From Symsagittifera roscoffensis (Eukaryota > Xenacoelomorpha > Acoela > Convolutidae): 64,000 nt of DNA. Positions within the stretch are counted from its first letter, which is position 1. The number at the start of each line of letters is the position of its first letter. The stretch covers positions 27,949,378 through 28,013,377 of the forward strand of contig NC_087071.1 in assembly GCF_963678635.1 (NCBI RefSeq). The letters run 5' to 3'. Shown here one piece after another: positions 55,410 through 64,000 of the stretch. A model generated the notes under the pieces. That model did not search any database. It had not been told where the DNA came from and saw only the letters and a program-made list of their open reading frames with translations. The position numbers and the translations under genes are program-made.

Positions 55410-55976
55410 AACATTACAAAGGTAGTAATAAAACAGTTAGTTGGCAAAAAACTTGTATCAATATTGCCTCAATTAAAAGTTTTTGTCCGAAGACATCAGA
55501 CATCTAGAAAAATTCAGTTTGATGACAACATAAAAATAACAAAGGAAGAAAAGCCCAAAACAGTTTATTGAGGCTGTAAGAACCGGATTGTAAAAGTTAA
55601 TTCTTGGAAGTTTTAGCAGCTAAGTGCCTAGTCAGAATACTTTAAACATACCAATTTAAGTGGCGATAAAACATCATTTCATGAAATATGAAACATTTTA
55701 TAATGTTTTGATTTTAAACCAATGTGTAGTTTAATCTTAATTTAACTTCAATGAAAAACGAAAAATGTTAGGGAACTATTATTCAATGTTAACTATCTAT
55801 CTCGTAAATCCTTTGTGCGTGTTCATGGTCTGCTTCTCTTTTCTGAAGAAGAAGAAGAAAGAACACCTGAATTACTATACAATAAAAGCCGAGGCATCAG
55901 TATAGCAAAGTGTAAATAATAAAGTTGGTTAAAGTTCATTGGTTACATCAAACAAAAACACAACATCAGAAAACAA
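55410..55976. other. No gene seen; downstream of the TTL exon
   Basis: AT-rich sequence with a GAAGAAGAAGAAGAAAG run near 55848 and AATAAA-like sites near 55880 and 55917. It is repeated at 57474-58040. Confidence 0.5.
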
Positions 55977-56545
55977 GCAATAAACAAAACAAAACAAGTT
56001 CGGTTACAGTTCAGAAATTGGTTGATTAAAATATATGAAGTTACGGATACTAAAAAAACATCAGTTTCAAGAATTAAGAACGAGCTGGTATTAAAACTTT
56101 ACAAACAATTTTACAGATAGTCCAAACATACAGCGTATATACAGAGGATATACAGATTCTCTTTCAAACAATGTGTGAAAAATTAAACTAAATTAAAACA
56201 TATAGAACTAGCAAAAACGGAAATCACGCCACCTATTTGTATTTGTACGTATTGGATTGTTTCTCAATTCACTCACGTAAAATTCTTTCAATTTTTTCTT
56301 GAATCCTGTTCTCGATTTTTCTAAATTGCGCAAAATTATGGGCAGTGAATTCCATTTTTTAGAAGTCAAATGAAAAAATGATTTTTGTAGAGAAGCGGTT
56401 GAACAATGTTTGTCAAAAATAATTTGTTTCGTTCGCTAAATTGCGCAAAATTATGGGCAGTGAATTCCATTTTTTAGAAGTCAAATGAAAAAATGATTTT
56501 TGTAGAGAAGCGGTTGAACAATGTTTGTCAAAAATAATTTGTTTC
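55977..56545 (-). repeat. 3' fragment of the CR1-type LINE, second copy
   Basis: Same as 53912-54481, including the internal duplication, in the second tandem unit. Confidence 0.85.
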
Positions 56546-56761
56546 GAGGAGGCAGAGAGATATCATGCTATACTGGCGGAAAAAATGAGTGAGAAGCTGA
56601 ACTGTACGTATGCGGACACTATGAACTATATCCGGAAGAAGCTCTCCTTCACCATCCTGAAAACTGCCTTGATAGCCTTGAGAGGACACCGGAAGAAACA
56701 GCAATACACGTCCTGTAGTACCCGAGACACCGACATAAACATTTTGTGCCACAATCAATAA
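56546..56761 (+). pseudogene. C-terminal fragment of the divergent RT element (second copy)
   Basis: Identical to 54482-54697, carried by the 2064-bp tandem duplication. Confidence 0.6.
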
Positions 56762-57039
56762 ACATACCTCATCGAATATCATTCCAGCATAAATTGTACA
56801 CTTTCAGTATTTCTCCATACTTTATACCGATGGTTAATTCAAAACCTTTCCCAAAAAATTTTTTTTTAAGACTGGTAGGAGCGGAGCATTCTGTGCTACT
56901 TGCACAGTAACCGGTTATCCTTGTTTTTTTAAGTTTTCACAAAGTGTGCAAGACCCATATTTCTTTCTTGCTTTTTCCTGGGTCCCAACTATCTCAATTG
57001 TACCCCGGTTCAAGCTAAAATACGTTTGAAATCTTTCAG

Positions 57040-57464
57040 AGATTCATGGTTTTTTGCAAGCCGATTTATTGATGGAAAAGTGCTTGCTTGTTGTTACTAA
57101 CGCAGACGATAATAGTTCGATCTATTGTGAATTATATCAGCAATTGACAGCATCAGCTGATTGGATTGGGTCAAGTAAAGCAACACGATTCAAATGTAGT
57201 CTTTATTTGGGCGAGCGAAATGGCTTACCTTATTCTAAGCTGGCTATATTTTCAACGGGAGAAAGAGTCCTCATCAATTATTATAAAGGTAGTGATGTAA
57301 TCTGCAGAAAAAGTCAACTAGCTCGAACGCTGAAATTTTTTAATCTTGATGGAGAAAAGTGGCTACCATTGTCTTTCACTGTGACTCCAGGACGCAGTGA
57401 AACAGATGACCGAATACTACTCAAGGAGCAAATGCAAAAACAAGATTCTCTTTTTATAGTTAAG
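57040..57464 (+). pseudogene. TTL: Tubulin-tyrosine ligase, N-terminal exon (second copy)
   Basis: Identical in protein to the first copy, 2064 bases downstream (ATG at 57072, donor after 57464). The next downstream sequence is LINE, in the opposite orientation. If the remaining TTL exons exist they would have to lie beyond the window or elsewhere. Confidence 0.65.
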
Positions 57465-58271
57465 GTTAGATAAAACATTACAAAGGTAGTAATAAAACAG
57501 TTAGTTGGCAAAAAACTTGTATCAATATTGCCTCAATTAAAAGTTTTTGTCCGAAGACATCAGACATCTAGAAAAATTCAGTTTGATGACAACATAAAAA
57601 TAACAAAGGAAGAAAAGCCCAAAACAGTTTATTGAGGCTGTAAGAACCGGATTGTAAAAGTTAATTCTTGGAAGTTTTAGCAGCTAAGTGCCTAGTCAGA
57701 ATACTTTAAACATACCAATTTAAGTGGCGATAAAACATCATTTCATGATATATGAAACATTTTATAATGTTTTGATTTTAAACCAATGTGTAGTTTAATC
57801 TTAATTTAACTTCAATGAAAAACGAAAAATGTTAGGGAACTATTATTCAATGTTAACTATCTATCTCGTAAATCCTTTGTGCGTGTTCATGGTCTGCTTC
57901 TCTTTTCTGAAGAAGAAGAAGAAAGAACAGCTGAATTACTATACAATAAAAGCCGAGGCATCAGTATAGCAAAGTGTAAATAATAAAGTTGGTTAAAGTT
58001 CATTGGTTACATCAAACAAAAACACAACATCAGAAAACAAGCAATAAACAAAACAAAACAAGTTCGGTTACAGTTCAGAAATTGGTTGATTAAAATATAT
58101 GAAGTTACGGATACTAAAAAAACATCAGTTTCAAGAATTAAGAACGAGCTGGTATTAAAACTTTACAAACAATTTTACAGATAGTCCAAACATACAGCGT
58201 ATATACAGAGGATATACAGATTCTCTTTCAAACAATGTGTGAAAAATTAAACTAAATTAAAACATATAGAA

Positions 58272-58859
58272 CTAGCAATAACGGAAATCACGCCACCTAT
58301 TTGTATTTGTACGTATTGGATTGTTTCTCAATTCACTCACGTAAAATTCTTTCAATTTTTTCTTGAATCCTGTTCTCGATTTTTCTAAATTGCGCAAAAT
58401 TATGGGCAGTGAATTCCATTTTTTAGAAGTCAAATGAAAAAATGATTTTTGTAGAGAAGCGGTTGAACAATGTTTGTCAAAAATAATTTGTTTCGTTCTT
58501 TTATTGAGCCTATAATTGGCAGTCGGTAGTCTCAATGTATTTTGAAAAGCCTTCTTTTTGTTTGTAAGATATTGGTATAAGTATGTTATACACTTTAACT
58601 CAATTCTTTTCTCGATTCCAATAAACGATTTGCTAATGCGAAGAAGGGAAGAAGATTTAAATTTCGATCTGAAAAATGTTCTTTTTAACGCCCAGTTCAA
58701 CTGTTTCTCTAGAGATAGCATCAAAGTAGCATTAATTTGTATTAAAAATATTGCTGAAAAATCTAAATGTGATAAAACAAGACAATGAAGCAAGGCAACT
58801 AATGATAATGTCGGCAGTTGTTGTCCAATTGTATCTATAGTTTTAATTCCTTGTGCCAT
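58272..58859 (-). pseudogene. LINE ORF2 C-terminal region
   Basis: 195 codons: LVLSHLDFSAIFLIQINATL, LEKQLNWALKRTFF, then LPTANYRLNKRTKQIIF and KKWNSLPIILRN. This matches the region after RT in CR1-clade LINEs (SHLDY ... LQR-QN-A-R ... WN-LP). The stop is at 58272. The preceding 58860-58995 belongs to the same ORF in another frame. Confidence 0.75.
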
Positions 58860-58995
58860 TTTTTGGAGAATTGTTTTGATTTGAGCATGAAAAGATAAAC
58901 TTGAATCAAAAATAAGGCCTAAATATTTGCATTCTGATTTTTTGGCTACATAATGCCCATTAATTACTATTGTATCAGTATCTACATTTTTGCTA

Positions 58996-60376
58996 TCATT
59001 TTTTTTGACAAAATGTTATAAATTCCGATTTAGATGCATTCAGATTCAATTGGTTCTCTGCAAGAAATTCCGTTAGATTATTGAGTGTTTTTTGCAATCG
59101 ATTCAAAGCATCCTGAGAAATTATCGAAGAGGAAAAAACCATACAGTCGTCAGCATATTGAACTAAAGTACAACCTTCATATAATCGCTCTTGTATGTCA
59201 TTAACATATAAATTGAACAACAACGGACCAAGTACCGTTCCTTGTGGGACACCTCGTTTGATTTCAATCCAGTCTGAAAAGATTCCATTGACGTTTACTC
59301 TTTGAATACGTTTGTTTAGGAAGCTAGCAATTAAAGCATTTGCTCCATTTGAAAAACCGAGAGAAAGCATTTTTTCAAATAAAACTTCATGCGAAATAGA
59401 ATCAAAAGCCTTGGACAGATCTAATAAAGCTGCATGTACGATTTTTTTTGATTCTATTTGATTTCGAATACTTTCTGTCACATAAACAAGAGCATCTTGT
59501 GTTGAAATGTTTTTGCGAAATCCGAATTGAAATGGTGTCATTATTTGAAATTTGTCAAGATGTTCTGTTATTTGGGCATGCAAACTTTTTTCAAAAATTT
59601 TAGAAAAAGCACAAGTTATTGATATTGGCCGATAATTTTTTTGCATCCATTGGGTCATCTTTTTTAAACAAAGGGGTTACGTGTGCTTTTTTCAGTTCGA
59701 TCGGGAAAATGTTCTCATCTAAGCAAGTATTTATGACAAAAGTTAAATGTGGAACTATAACTGATTGACCGTCAATGATTGCCCAAGCAGGTACGGTACA
59801 AGGTCCGAGAGGTTTTCTGACATTGATTTTTCGAACTATATCAAAGCATTGCTTCACTGTAATGTGTTGAAAATGGAAAGGCGCAGATTCAGAGGCAGAT
59901 TTGTTGTAATTCGGAGGCTTTTTAGCGCCGAAAAATTCGCCTAAGTTTGAAAAAATATAATTTAAATGATTGGCAATTTTTTTGTCTTGGGTTATCATTT
60001 CACTAAAGGAATTTCGTAGAACTGTAATTCGATTGTTGCCAGAACATGTACCTCTAACTTGGTTAATTTATTTCCATTTTTGTTGGATAGTGCTGAGAAG
60101 TGAAAAACAATTTTTTGAATGATCGAGTTGTTTACTTCTAATCAATTGGCTCATTTGATTACGTAAAAACTGGTACTTTGACCAATTATCGCTTGTGCTT
60201 TGACTGCGATATGATCTGAGTGAATTCTGTTTCTTAATCAACAATTGCTGACATTCTGAATCGAACCATTCCGTTTTCAACACATTTTTTGGTTTAAAAT
60301 TACGAACAAATTTTTTTTCGATAGGAGCATGTTGCTGAAGAGCTTTAGAAATTAAATAAATCATCGTCGAGAACAT
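58996..60376 (-). pseudogene. LINE ORF2 reverse transcriptase
   Basis: 60376-60068 and 59998-59600 hold the linker (KTEWFDSECQQLL; RKPLGPCTVPAWAI). 59658-58996 is the RT body: NYRPISITCAFSKIFEK, FGFRKNISTQDAL, motif A ALLDLSKAFDSISH, motif B KRGVPQGTVLGPLLFNLYVN, motif C YADD at 59146-59157, then NQLNLNASKSEF. All catalytic Asp residues are present. Frames change near 60065, 59640 and 58996. Confidence 0.85.
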
Positions 60377-60409
60377 GTTTTGTGCGTCTGTACATTGATA
60401 TAAGAGATG

Positions 60410-61460
60410 CTAAGGAAGAGCGGAGAGTGTATTGCAAAATTCATTTTTCTGATAATTTTTATTGAAAGTCGAAATTATCCTCGGTAAATTTATGCCGCAT
60501 TTTATATCCGTCAAAATAAATGAAGCAAAATGGTCGGTTTTATAAGGTGTATCAAAACAAAATTCAATGCCGTTTGTTTCATAGTCACTGATAATGTAGT
60601 CGATATGAGTTTTATTTGAGGAACTAATTCTGGTCTCATCGTTTGGACAAAAAACCTTCGTTCCATATGGAATAATTATAGAATCTAAATTTTCTTTTTC
60701 TTTGCTATCCAGATAATTTATGTTATAATCACCCAGAAGCGTAATTTTATTAGAAACTGAAAATGCTTTATCTATGTTAAGCGTTAATTGTTCCAAAAAA
60801 TCAATAAAGTTTGATCTGCTTGGATTATAACACAAATTAACTAACATTTTTTCTTTACTGGAAATGTTAAATGTAGATTAGCACTCAACCCACACTGACT
60901 CATATTTTTCTTTATCAAATAAAATTTAAATCAGGCCTCAATTTCGGAGCCAATTTGGCTGGTATATATAACAAAACGCCACCGCCTTTCTTTTTTACCG
61001 CTGATTGCCTATCATATCTGAACATTGCATGCGTTCTAGGGTGGAGATTCCATAAATTGTCATTATCTTCTTTTTTAAGCCACGTTTCGGAAATTCCTAT
61101 AATTTTATTTTCGCCCATATCATCATGAAATTTTTTCAATTGCATCCGTTTTCTAATAATACTTTGAAAATTCAAATGAACAAATTTAAGATTTGCACAA
61201 TTTTTTGAGCAGATGCCGTAGACTGTTTCAATAGGACCAGGGTTTTTTTCAACATCCCCACTTTGGGTTAGTAACAACGCAAAAAGGAAAAGATGAGTCA
61301 GTGTGGTATCTCTCCGCTCATTTATCCCACATTTCGATGTTAATATCTTTTGATGGCAGCTTAGATAGCCCCAGTAAACAATGGTTTTTTCTATATTTTC
61401 CATCTGAGCCTTGGAAATTAGAAAATTTGCACAAAACAACCAGAAATTAATATTCAGCAT
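60410..61460 (-). pseudogene. LINE ORF2 N-terminus: 2A sequence and APE-type endonuclease
   Basis: The frame 61460-60915 has a hydrophobic start, then LLLTQSGDVEKNPGP (to 61233), then an AP-endonuclease-like domain: FVHLNFQSI, IIGISETWL and KKGGGVLLYIP. A break follows at 60915-60850, then 60847-60410 gives LLGDYNINYL and THIDYIISD with TDHF, the later catalytic motifs (Asp/Asn and His). The nuclease would nick the target DNA to prime reverse transcription. The ORF2 start could be upstream of 61460. Confidence 0.8.
61233..61259 (-). other. 2A ribosome-skipping sequence (GDVEKNPGP)
   Basis: The codons read Gly-Asp-Val-Glu-Lys-Asn-Pro-Gly-Pro, preceded by FALLLTQS, matching the D-x-E-x-N-P-G-P consensus with the usual Leu-rich lead. 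The bond between Gly75 and Pro76 of the ORF would be skipped, releasing a 75-residue leader from the endonuclease-RT protein. 2A in non-LTR elements has been reported from sea urchin, other invertebrates and trypanosomes. Confidence 0.85.
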
Positions 61461-61517
61461 AATAAATTAAATAATCGCCAAAGTTTGCACCAAGGAAAAA
61501 TGCGAAACTAGTATTTC

Positions 61518-62533
61518 CTAAAGAATTTTGCACCGTTTTGGAAAAAATTGTATCATTTCTGCCGTTTTTGGATCTAAATTTGATGATTGTTGGGTTTGCT
61601 TCATTCTGGGGCGGGTTGTAATCTCACATGTGTTTGCATTAATATCAGAACCTCTAAAAGAATCTCTAAAACTTTGCACCAAAATTTCAACACCCCCATC
61701 AGAAGGATGCAAACCATCCGAGTTAAGCGCATCGGTATTTTGACTAAAATTTTTGTTTGTTTAAAATATCCAATTTTACTTCGCCCAAAACCTTTACATT
61801 CCGTACTAAATTAAGAATTTGCTTGTTTACCTTCTGTACATTTGGATTAAAATCTTTTCTAAAAGCGCCCCCGAGTTACAGTACATAGAGAAATTGTTTC
61901 TGGGGAGAATTTATGATTTACGAGATAAATTAGTTTTTCTGAGCTACTCACGGCTTCCTTCGCGTCGAAATCATTTGAGAGGCAGTCATTTATTCCAATT
62001 AGCGTAGTTACATGTTTAAAATGTCGCGATTTACTATTTCTCACGCGTTCCAGCAATGCAGAAATTGTGTGCCCACCAAATCCTCTCGCCAACACATTTT
62101 CCGATATTTGTTCCCCATTGATTCTGTTAACAATTGAGTCTCCCAGTAATAGGCCAGAATATTCTCCTTCTCGTGGTAAAAATAAATGTTTTCGTTGTTG
62201 CTCGAATTTTTCTTCTTGAATATTGGTTGCTTGTATTTTGATTTCTTGGTTATTCTTGCTTTCTTGGTTATTTTTGCTTCGTTTGTTCTGATTTCTGCTC
62301 CGAGTTTCATTCTTGCTTCATTCATTTTCAAATTTGTTTTCTGCAATTTTCGAATTGCCCGTGTTTTTAAAATTTTCTAGATCAGTAAATTTGTTTCCTT
62401 TTTCTTCATCTTTCGTTGATACAGTTAAGTTTTCGATAATTCGTTTAAAATCAGTAACATTTTCGATCAAGTCTTTATACAGCTCGTATTTCAATTCGTC
62501 GTTCAAATTTCGGAAAGTTTCGAGGTCAAACAT
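61518..62533 (-). pseudogene. LINE ORF1 with SGNH/GDSL esterase domain
   Basis: The start MFDLETFRNLNDELKYELYK (62533) is a helical N-terminus, followed by a Lys-rich stretch (62346 frame). The esterase shows block I LLLGDSIVNR with the nucleophile Ser (GDS at 62135-62143), block II GGHT near 62070, block III GIND at 61985-61996 and block V DGLH at 61707-61718 with the catalytic Asp and His. All key residues are present. CR1-clade ORF1 proteins are known to carry such an esterase, thought to act on lipids or acetyl groups. Frameshifts near 62318 and 61860 break the frame, so the copy is probably dead. Confidence 0.75.
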
Positions 62534-62600
62534 GTTGGCGATTAAAAGCGAAATTAAAAATAAGACATTAAAATGAACCGACTGATCGCTAGAAATTTAA

Positions 62601-62789
62601 ATTGGTTGTGTTTCTAATAGCCTCTAATGTCAAACATTTTATCTGGTTACATATCCACCTTGCTGAAGTGGTAAAGGACAGTAAACAGGATTGTATTTTT
62701 CTTGTCCTGACGGGTACATAGAGTAAATTAGAATAAAGGCTCTCTCGTTGCATTGCCTTAGCGCACTAGCTGGATAGGCCATACCAGCA
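62601..62789. other. Spacer between the two LINEs
   Basis: No ORF. It is probably the 3' UTR end of the L2-type LINE or its flank, together with the CR1 5' end. Confidence 0.4.
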
Positions 62790-64000
62790 TTATGTAAATT
62801 CATCATTCATTCATTCATGGGTTTATTTTGACACCCTTTCTAGACTCAAAGGTGTTTTGTTCTTAGTAGAAATATTGTCGAAACAGGTGGGTTTTCAACT
62901 TTTTCCTGAATAGCAATTCATCCGATTCTGATTTAAGCTCCTGCGTCAGACTGTTCCATAACTTCGGTCCTGCAAACGTAAAACATCTCTTTCCATATTT
63001 TGAACGCGCCATGGATAAACGTATGGTGGCATTCCTTCTGTTGATCGAAAATCGTTGCTTTATCGATATTGCTATGTCATCAAAATATTGGGCCATTCTG
63101 TCATCATGAAGTACTTTGTGGAGAAGAACTAGAGTCTTAAACTTAATACGCTGACAAACCGGCAGCCAATGCAGTTCATGTAGAAGGATCGTTGCCGACG
63201 TCTGCCGATGTGCCTGAAACACAAATCTGGCAGCGGCATCTTGTATTCGTTGTAATTTTTTAATCAATTTGTCCGGTAAACCCAAAAACTGCGAATTACA
63301 GTAATCCAGTCGCGATAAAATAAGATTTTTCACAAGAATAACACGGTTATTAATATCCAAATAGTTGCCAACGCTGTATAATTTCCGCAGGACGAAGTAA
63401 CATGTCTGCGTTACTTTGTTTATATGGGGAACCGCATTCCAGTTTTTATCAATAAGTACACCTAATGATTTCAATTCATTCAACACCCTAACTTCATATG
63501 AGCCAACAAAAAACGATGTGAGGTCCAGTTTATGGTTCGGTTTTGCGAGTGAAATAATTTCAGTTTTGTCGGGGTTTACCACTAAACCAAGTTTTTTGTA
63601 ACAATCAAGCACGTTAATTATAATAGAGTGAACTTTCTCCTTGACACTGATAAAATCGTTTTCTTTGAAGTTTGCAGCAACATAGAATAAGGTATCATCT
63701 GCATAAGATTGATAAGATACGTTAAGTTTAAGAAACACATCACGAAGAGGTAAAACATAGATGCAAAATAAAAGGCGTCCCAAGATCGACCCTTGGGGAA
63801 CACCGTGTTTAATATTAACTTCGTCAGAGTAATGTGAATCAATGGAAACTTTTTGGCGACGGTTACTGAGATACGATCTAAACCATTTCAATATGTTATC
63901 AGAAAGACCAATAAAATTTTTCAGGATTCCAATCAAATAATCATGTCTAAGGGTATCAAACGCACTAGATAAGTCAAGGCCAATCAATATCAGGTAATTA
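62790..64000 (-). mobile_element. L2-type LINE, 3' half (continues beyond the window)
   Basis: It holds an RT ORF and, after it, a short TGAATGAATGA-type tail (62804-62818 on the plus strand as CATTCATTCATTCAT), as in L2/CR1-like LINEs. The 5' part lies beyond 64000. Confidence 0.75.
62863..63987 (-). CDS. L2-type LINE reverse transcriptase, C-terminal 374 residues, intact
   Basis: The frame is open from the window edge to a stop at 62863. RT motif A is GLDLSSAFDTLRHDYL, motif B KHGVPQGSILGRLLFCIYV and motif C YADD at 63694-63705, followed by VVNPDKTEII. The after-RT part LILSRLDYCNSQFLGLP, LQRIQDAAARFVF, LHELHWLPVCQRIKFK and FAGPKLWNSL is the standard end of CR1/L2/Rex1-group proteins. It has no internal stop, so this is the best preserved pol gene in the window. 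The start shown is only the first Met in the frame; the true N-terminus and nuclease are outside. Confidence 0.85.
   Translation of the reverse strand: MIGLDLSSAFDTLRHDYLIGILKNFIGLSDNILKWFRSYLSNRRQKVSIDSHYSDEVNIKHGVPQGSILGRLLFCIYVLPLRDVFLKLNVSYQSYADDTLFYVAANFKENDFISVKEKVHSIIINVLDCYKKLGLVVNPDKTEIISLAKPNHKLDLTSFFVGSYEVRVLNELKSLGVLIDKNWNAVPHINKVTQTCYFVLRKLYSVGNYLDINNRVILVKNLILSRLDYCNSQFLGLPDKLIKKLQRIQDAAARFVFQAHRQTSATILLHELHWLPVCQRIKFKTLVLLHKVLHDDRMAQYFDDIAISIKQRFSINRRNATIRLSMARSKYGKRCFTFAGPKLWNSLTQELKSESDELLFRKKLKTHLFRQYFY

Larger units (their letters stand above)
53912..58040. repeat. Tandem duplication of a 2064-bp unit
   Basis: Units 53912-55976 and 55977-58040 are about 99.8% identical; I see only a handful of differences, for example near 54815, 55686 and 55865. 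Each unit is LINE 3' fragment, RT C-terminus, TTL exon and flank. A third LINE 3' end (58041-58497), in the complete LINE, follows in the same orientation. Confidence 0.95.
58041..62600 (-). mobile_element. CR1-type LINE, nearly complete
   Basis: On the minus strand come ORF1 (SGNH esterase), ORF2 (2A sequence, APE-type endonuclease, RT, C-terminal part) and a 3' end finishing with a TTTTG-type tail at 58041-58065. ORF1 with an esterase and ORF2 with APE nuclease are typical of the CR1 clade. Five or six frameshifts or stops interrupt ORF2. The 5' end is near 62600; no target-site duplication was determined. Confidence 0.85.

Noticed and set aside
55815-55920. A frame reading VHGLLLF then an E-run as a further TTL exon.
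   Set aside because: It does not match any TTL segment and lies in a GAAGAA microsatellite without splice sites.

Overview
This is a repeat-dense piece of an animal nuclear genome, not a bacterial, phage or organelle sequence. The evidence is retrotransposons of five classes (Ty3/Gypsy with LTRs, BEL/Pao, Penelope-like, CR1-type LINE, L2-type LINE), a spliced C-type lectin gene with GT..AG introns, and an exon of tubulin-tyrosine ligase. Much of the window is AT-rich and most mobile-element genes are broken. The source is probably an invertebrate; the sequence does not let me name the phylum. A 200-base assembly gap lies at 15053-15252.

Layout. 1-13762 (+): most of a large env-carrying Ty3/Gypsy element (copy A; its 5' end is outside the window). 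It carries Gag tail, protease, reverse transcriptase, RNase H, integrase, small membrane ORFs, a Pro/Ser-rich region, an env-like glycoprotein gene, an extra unidentified ORF and a partial 3' LTR. 14574-16273 (+): a two-exon secreted C-type lectin-like gene with a TATA box. 16274-18341: noncoding, with a diverged LTR piece and a diverged tandem duplication. 18342-29579 (-): copy B of the same Gypsy family, bounded by two nearly identical 743-bp LTRs, with the env region deleted. 29580-36840: a possible iron-alcohol-dehydrogenase exon on -, then a composite repeat array mixed with BEL/Pao RNase H and Gag remnants. 37100-41020: several Penelope-like (PLE) fragments with GIY-YIG ends and a recurring hammerhead-like motif. 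41020-45300: noncoding, with a 24-bp minisatellite. 45309-50993 (+): a third, GC-richer Ty3/Gypsy element lacking integrase. 51577-54697 (+): a divergent reverse-transcriptase element split by a LINE 3' fragment. 53912-58040: a very recent 2064-bp tandem duplication carrying a tubulin-tyrosine ligase N-terminal exon. 58041-62600 (-): a nearly complete CR1-type LINE with an SGNH-esterase ORF1 and a 2A ribosome-skipping sequence in ORF2. 62790-64000 (-): the 3' half of an L2-type LINE.

How the parts relate. Copies A and B explain each other. A stop or frameshift in one is usually open in the other, so the ancestor probably had one continuous gag-pro-pol frame, a short basic ORF upstream of gag, and an env plus further ORFs downstream. 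Copy B has young LTRs but broken genes, so it was probably mobilised by proteins of another copy, unless the breaks are assembly errors. The only likely host genes seen are the lectin, the TTL exon (twice) and, weakly, the dehydrogenase exon. The points most worth following are the env-like gene and unidentified ORF of copy A, the hammerhead-like motif at a near-constant distance from PLE ends, the duplicated TTL exon between LINE fragments, and the 2A-bearing LINE.
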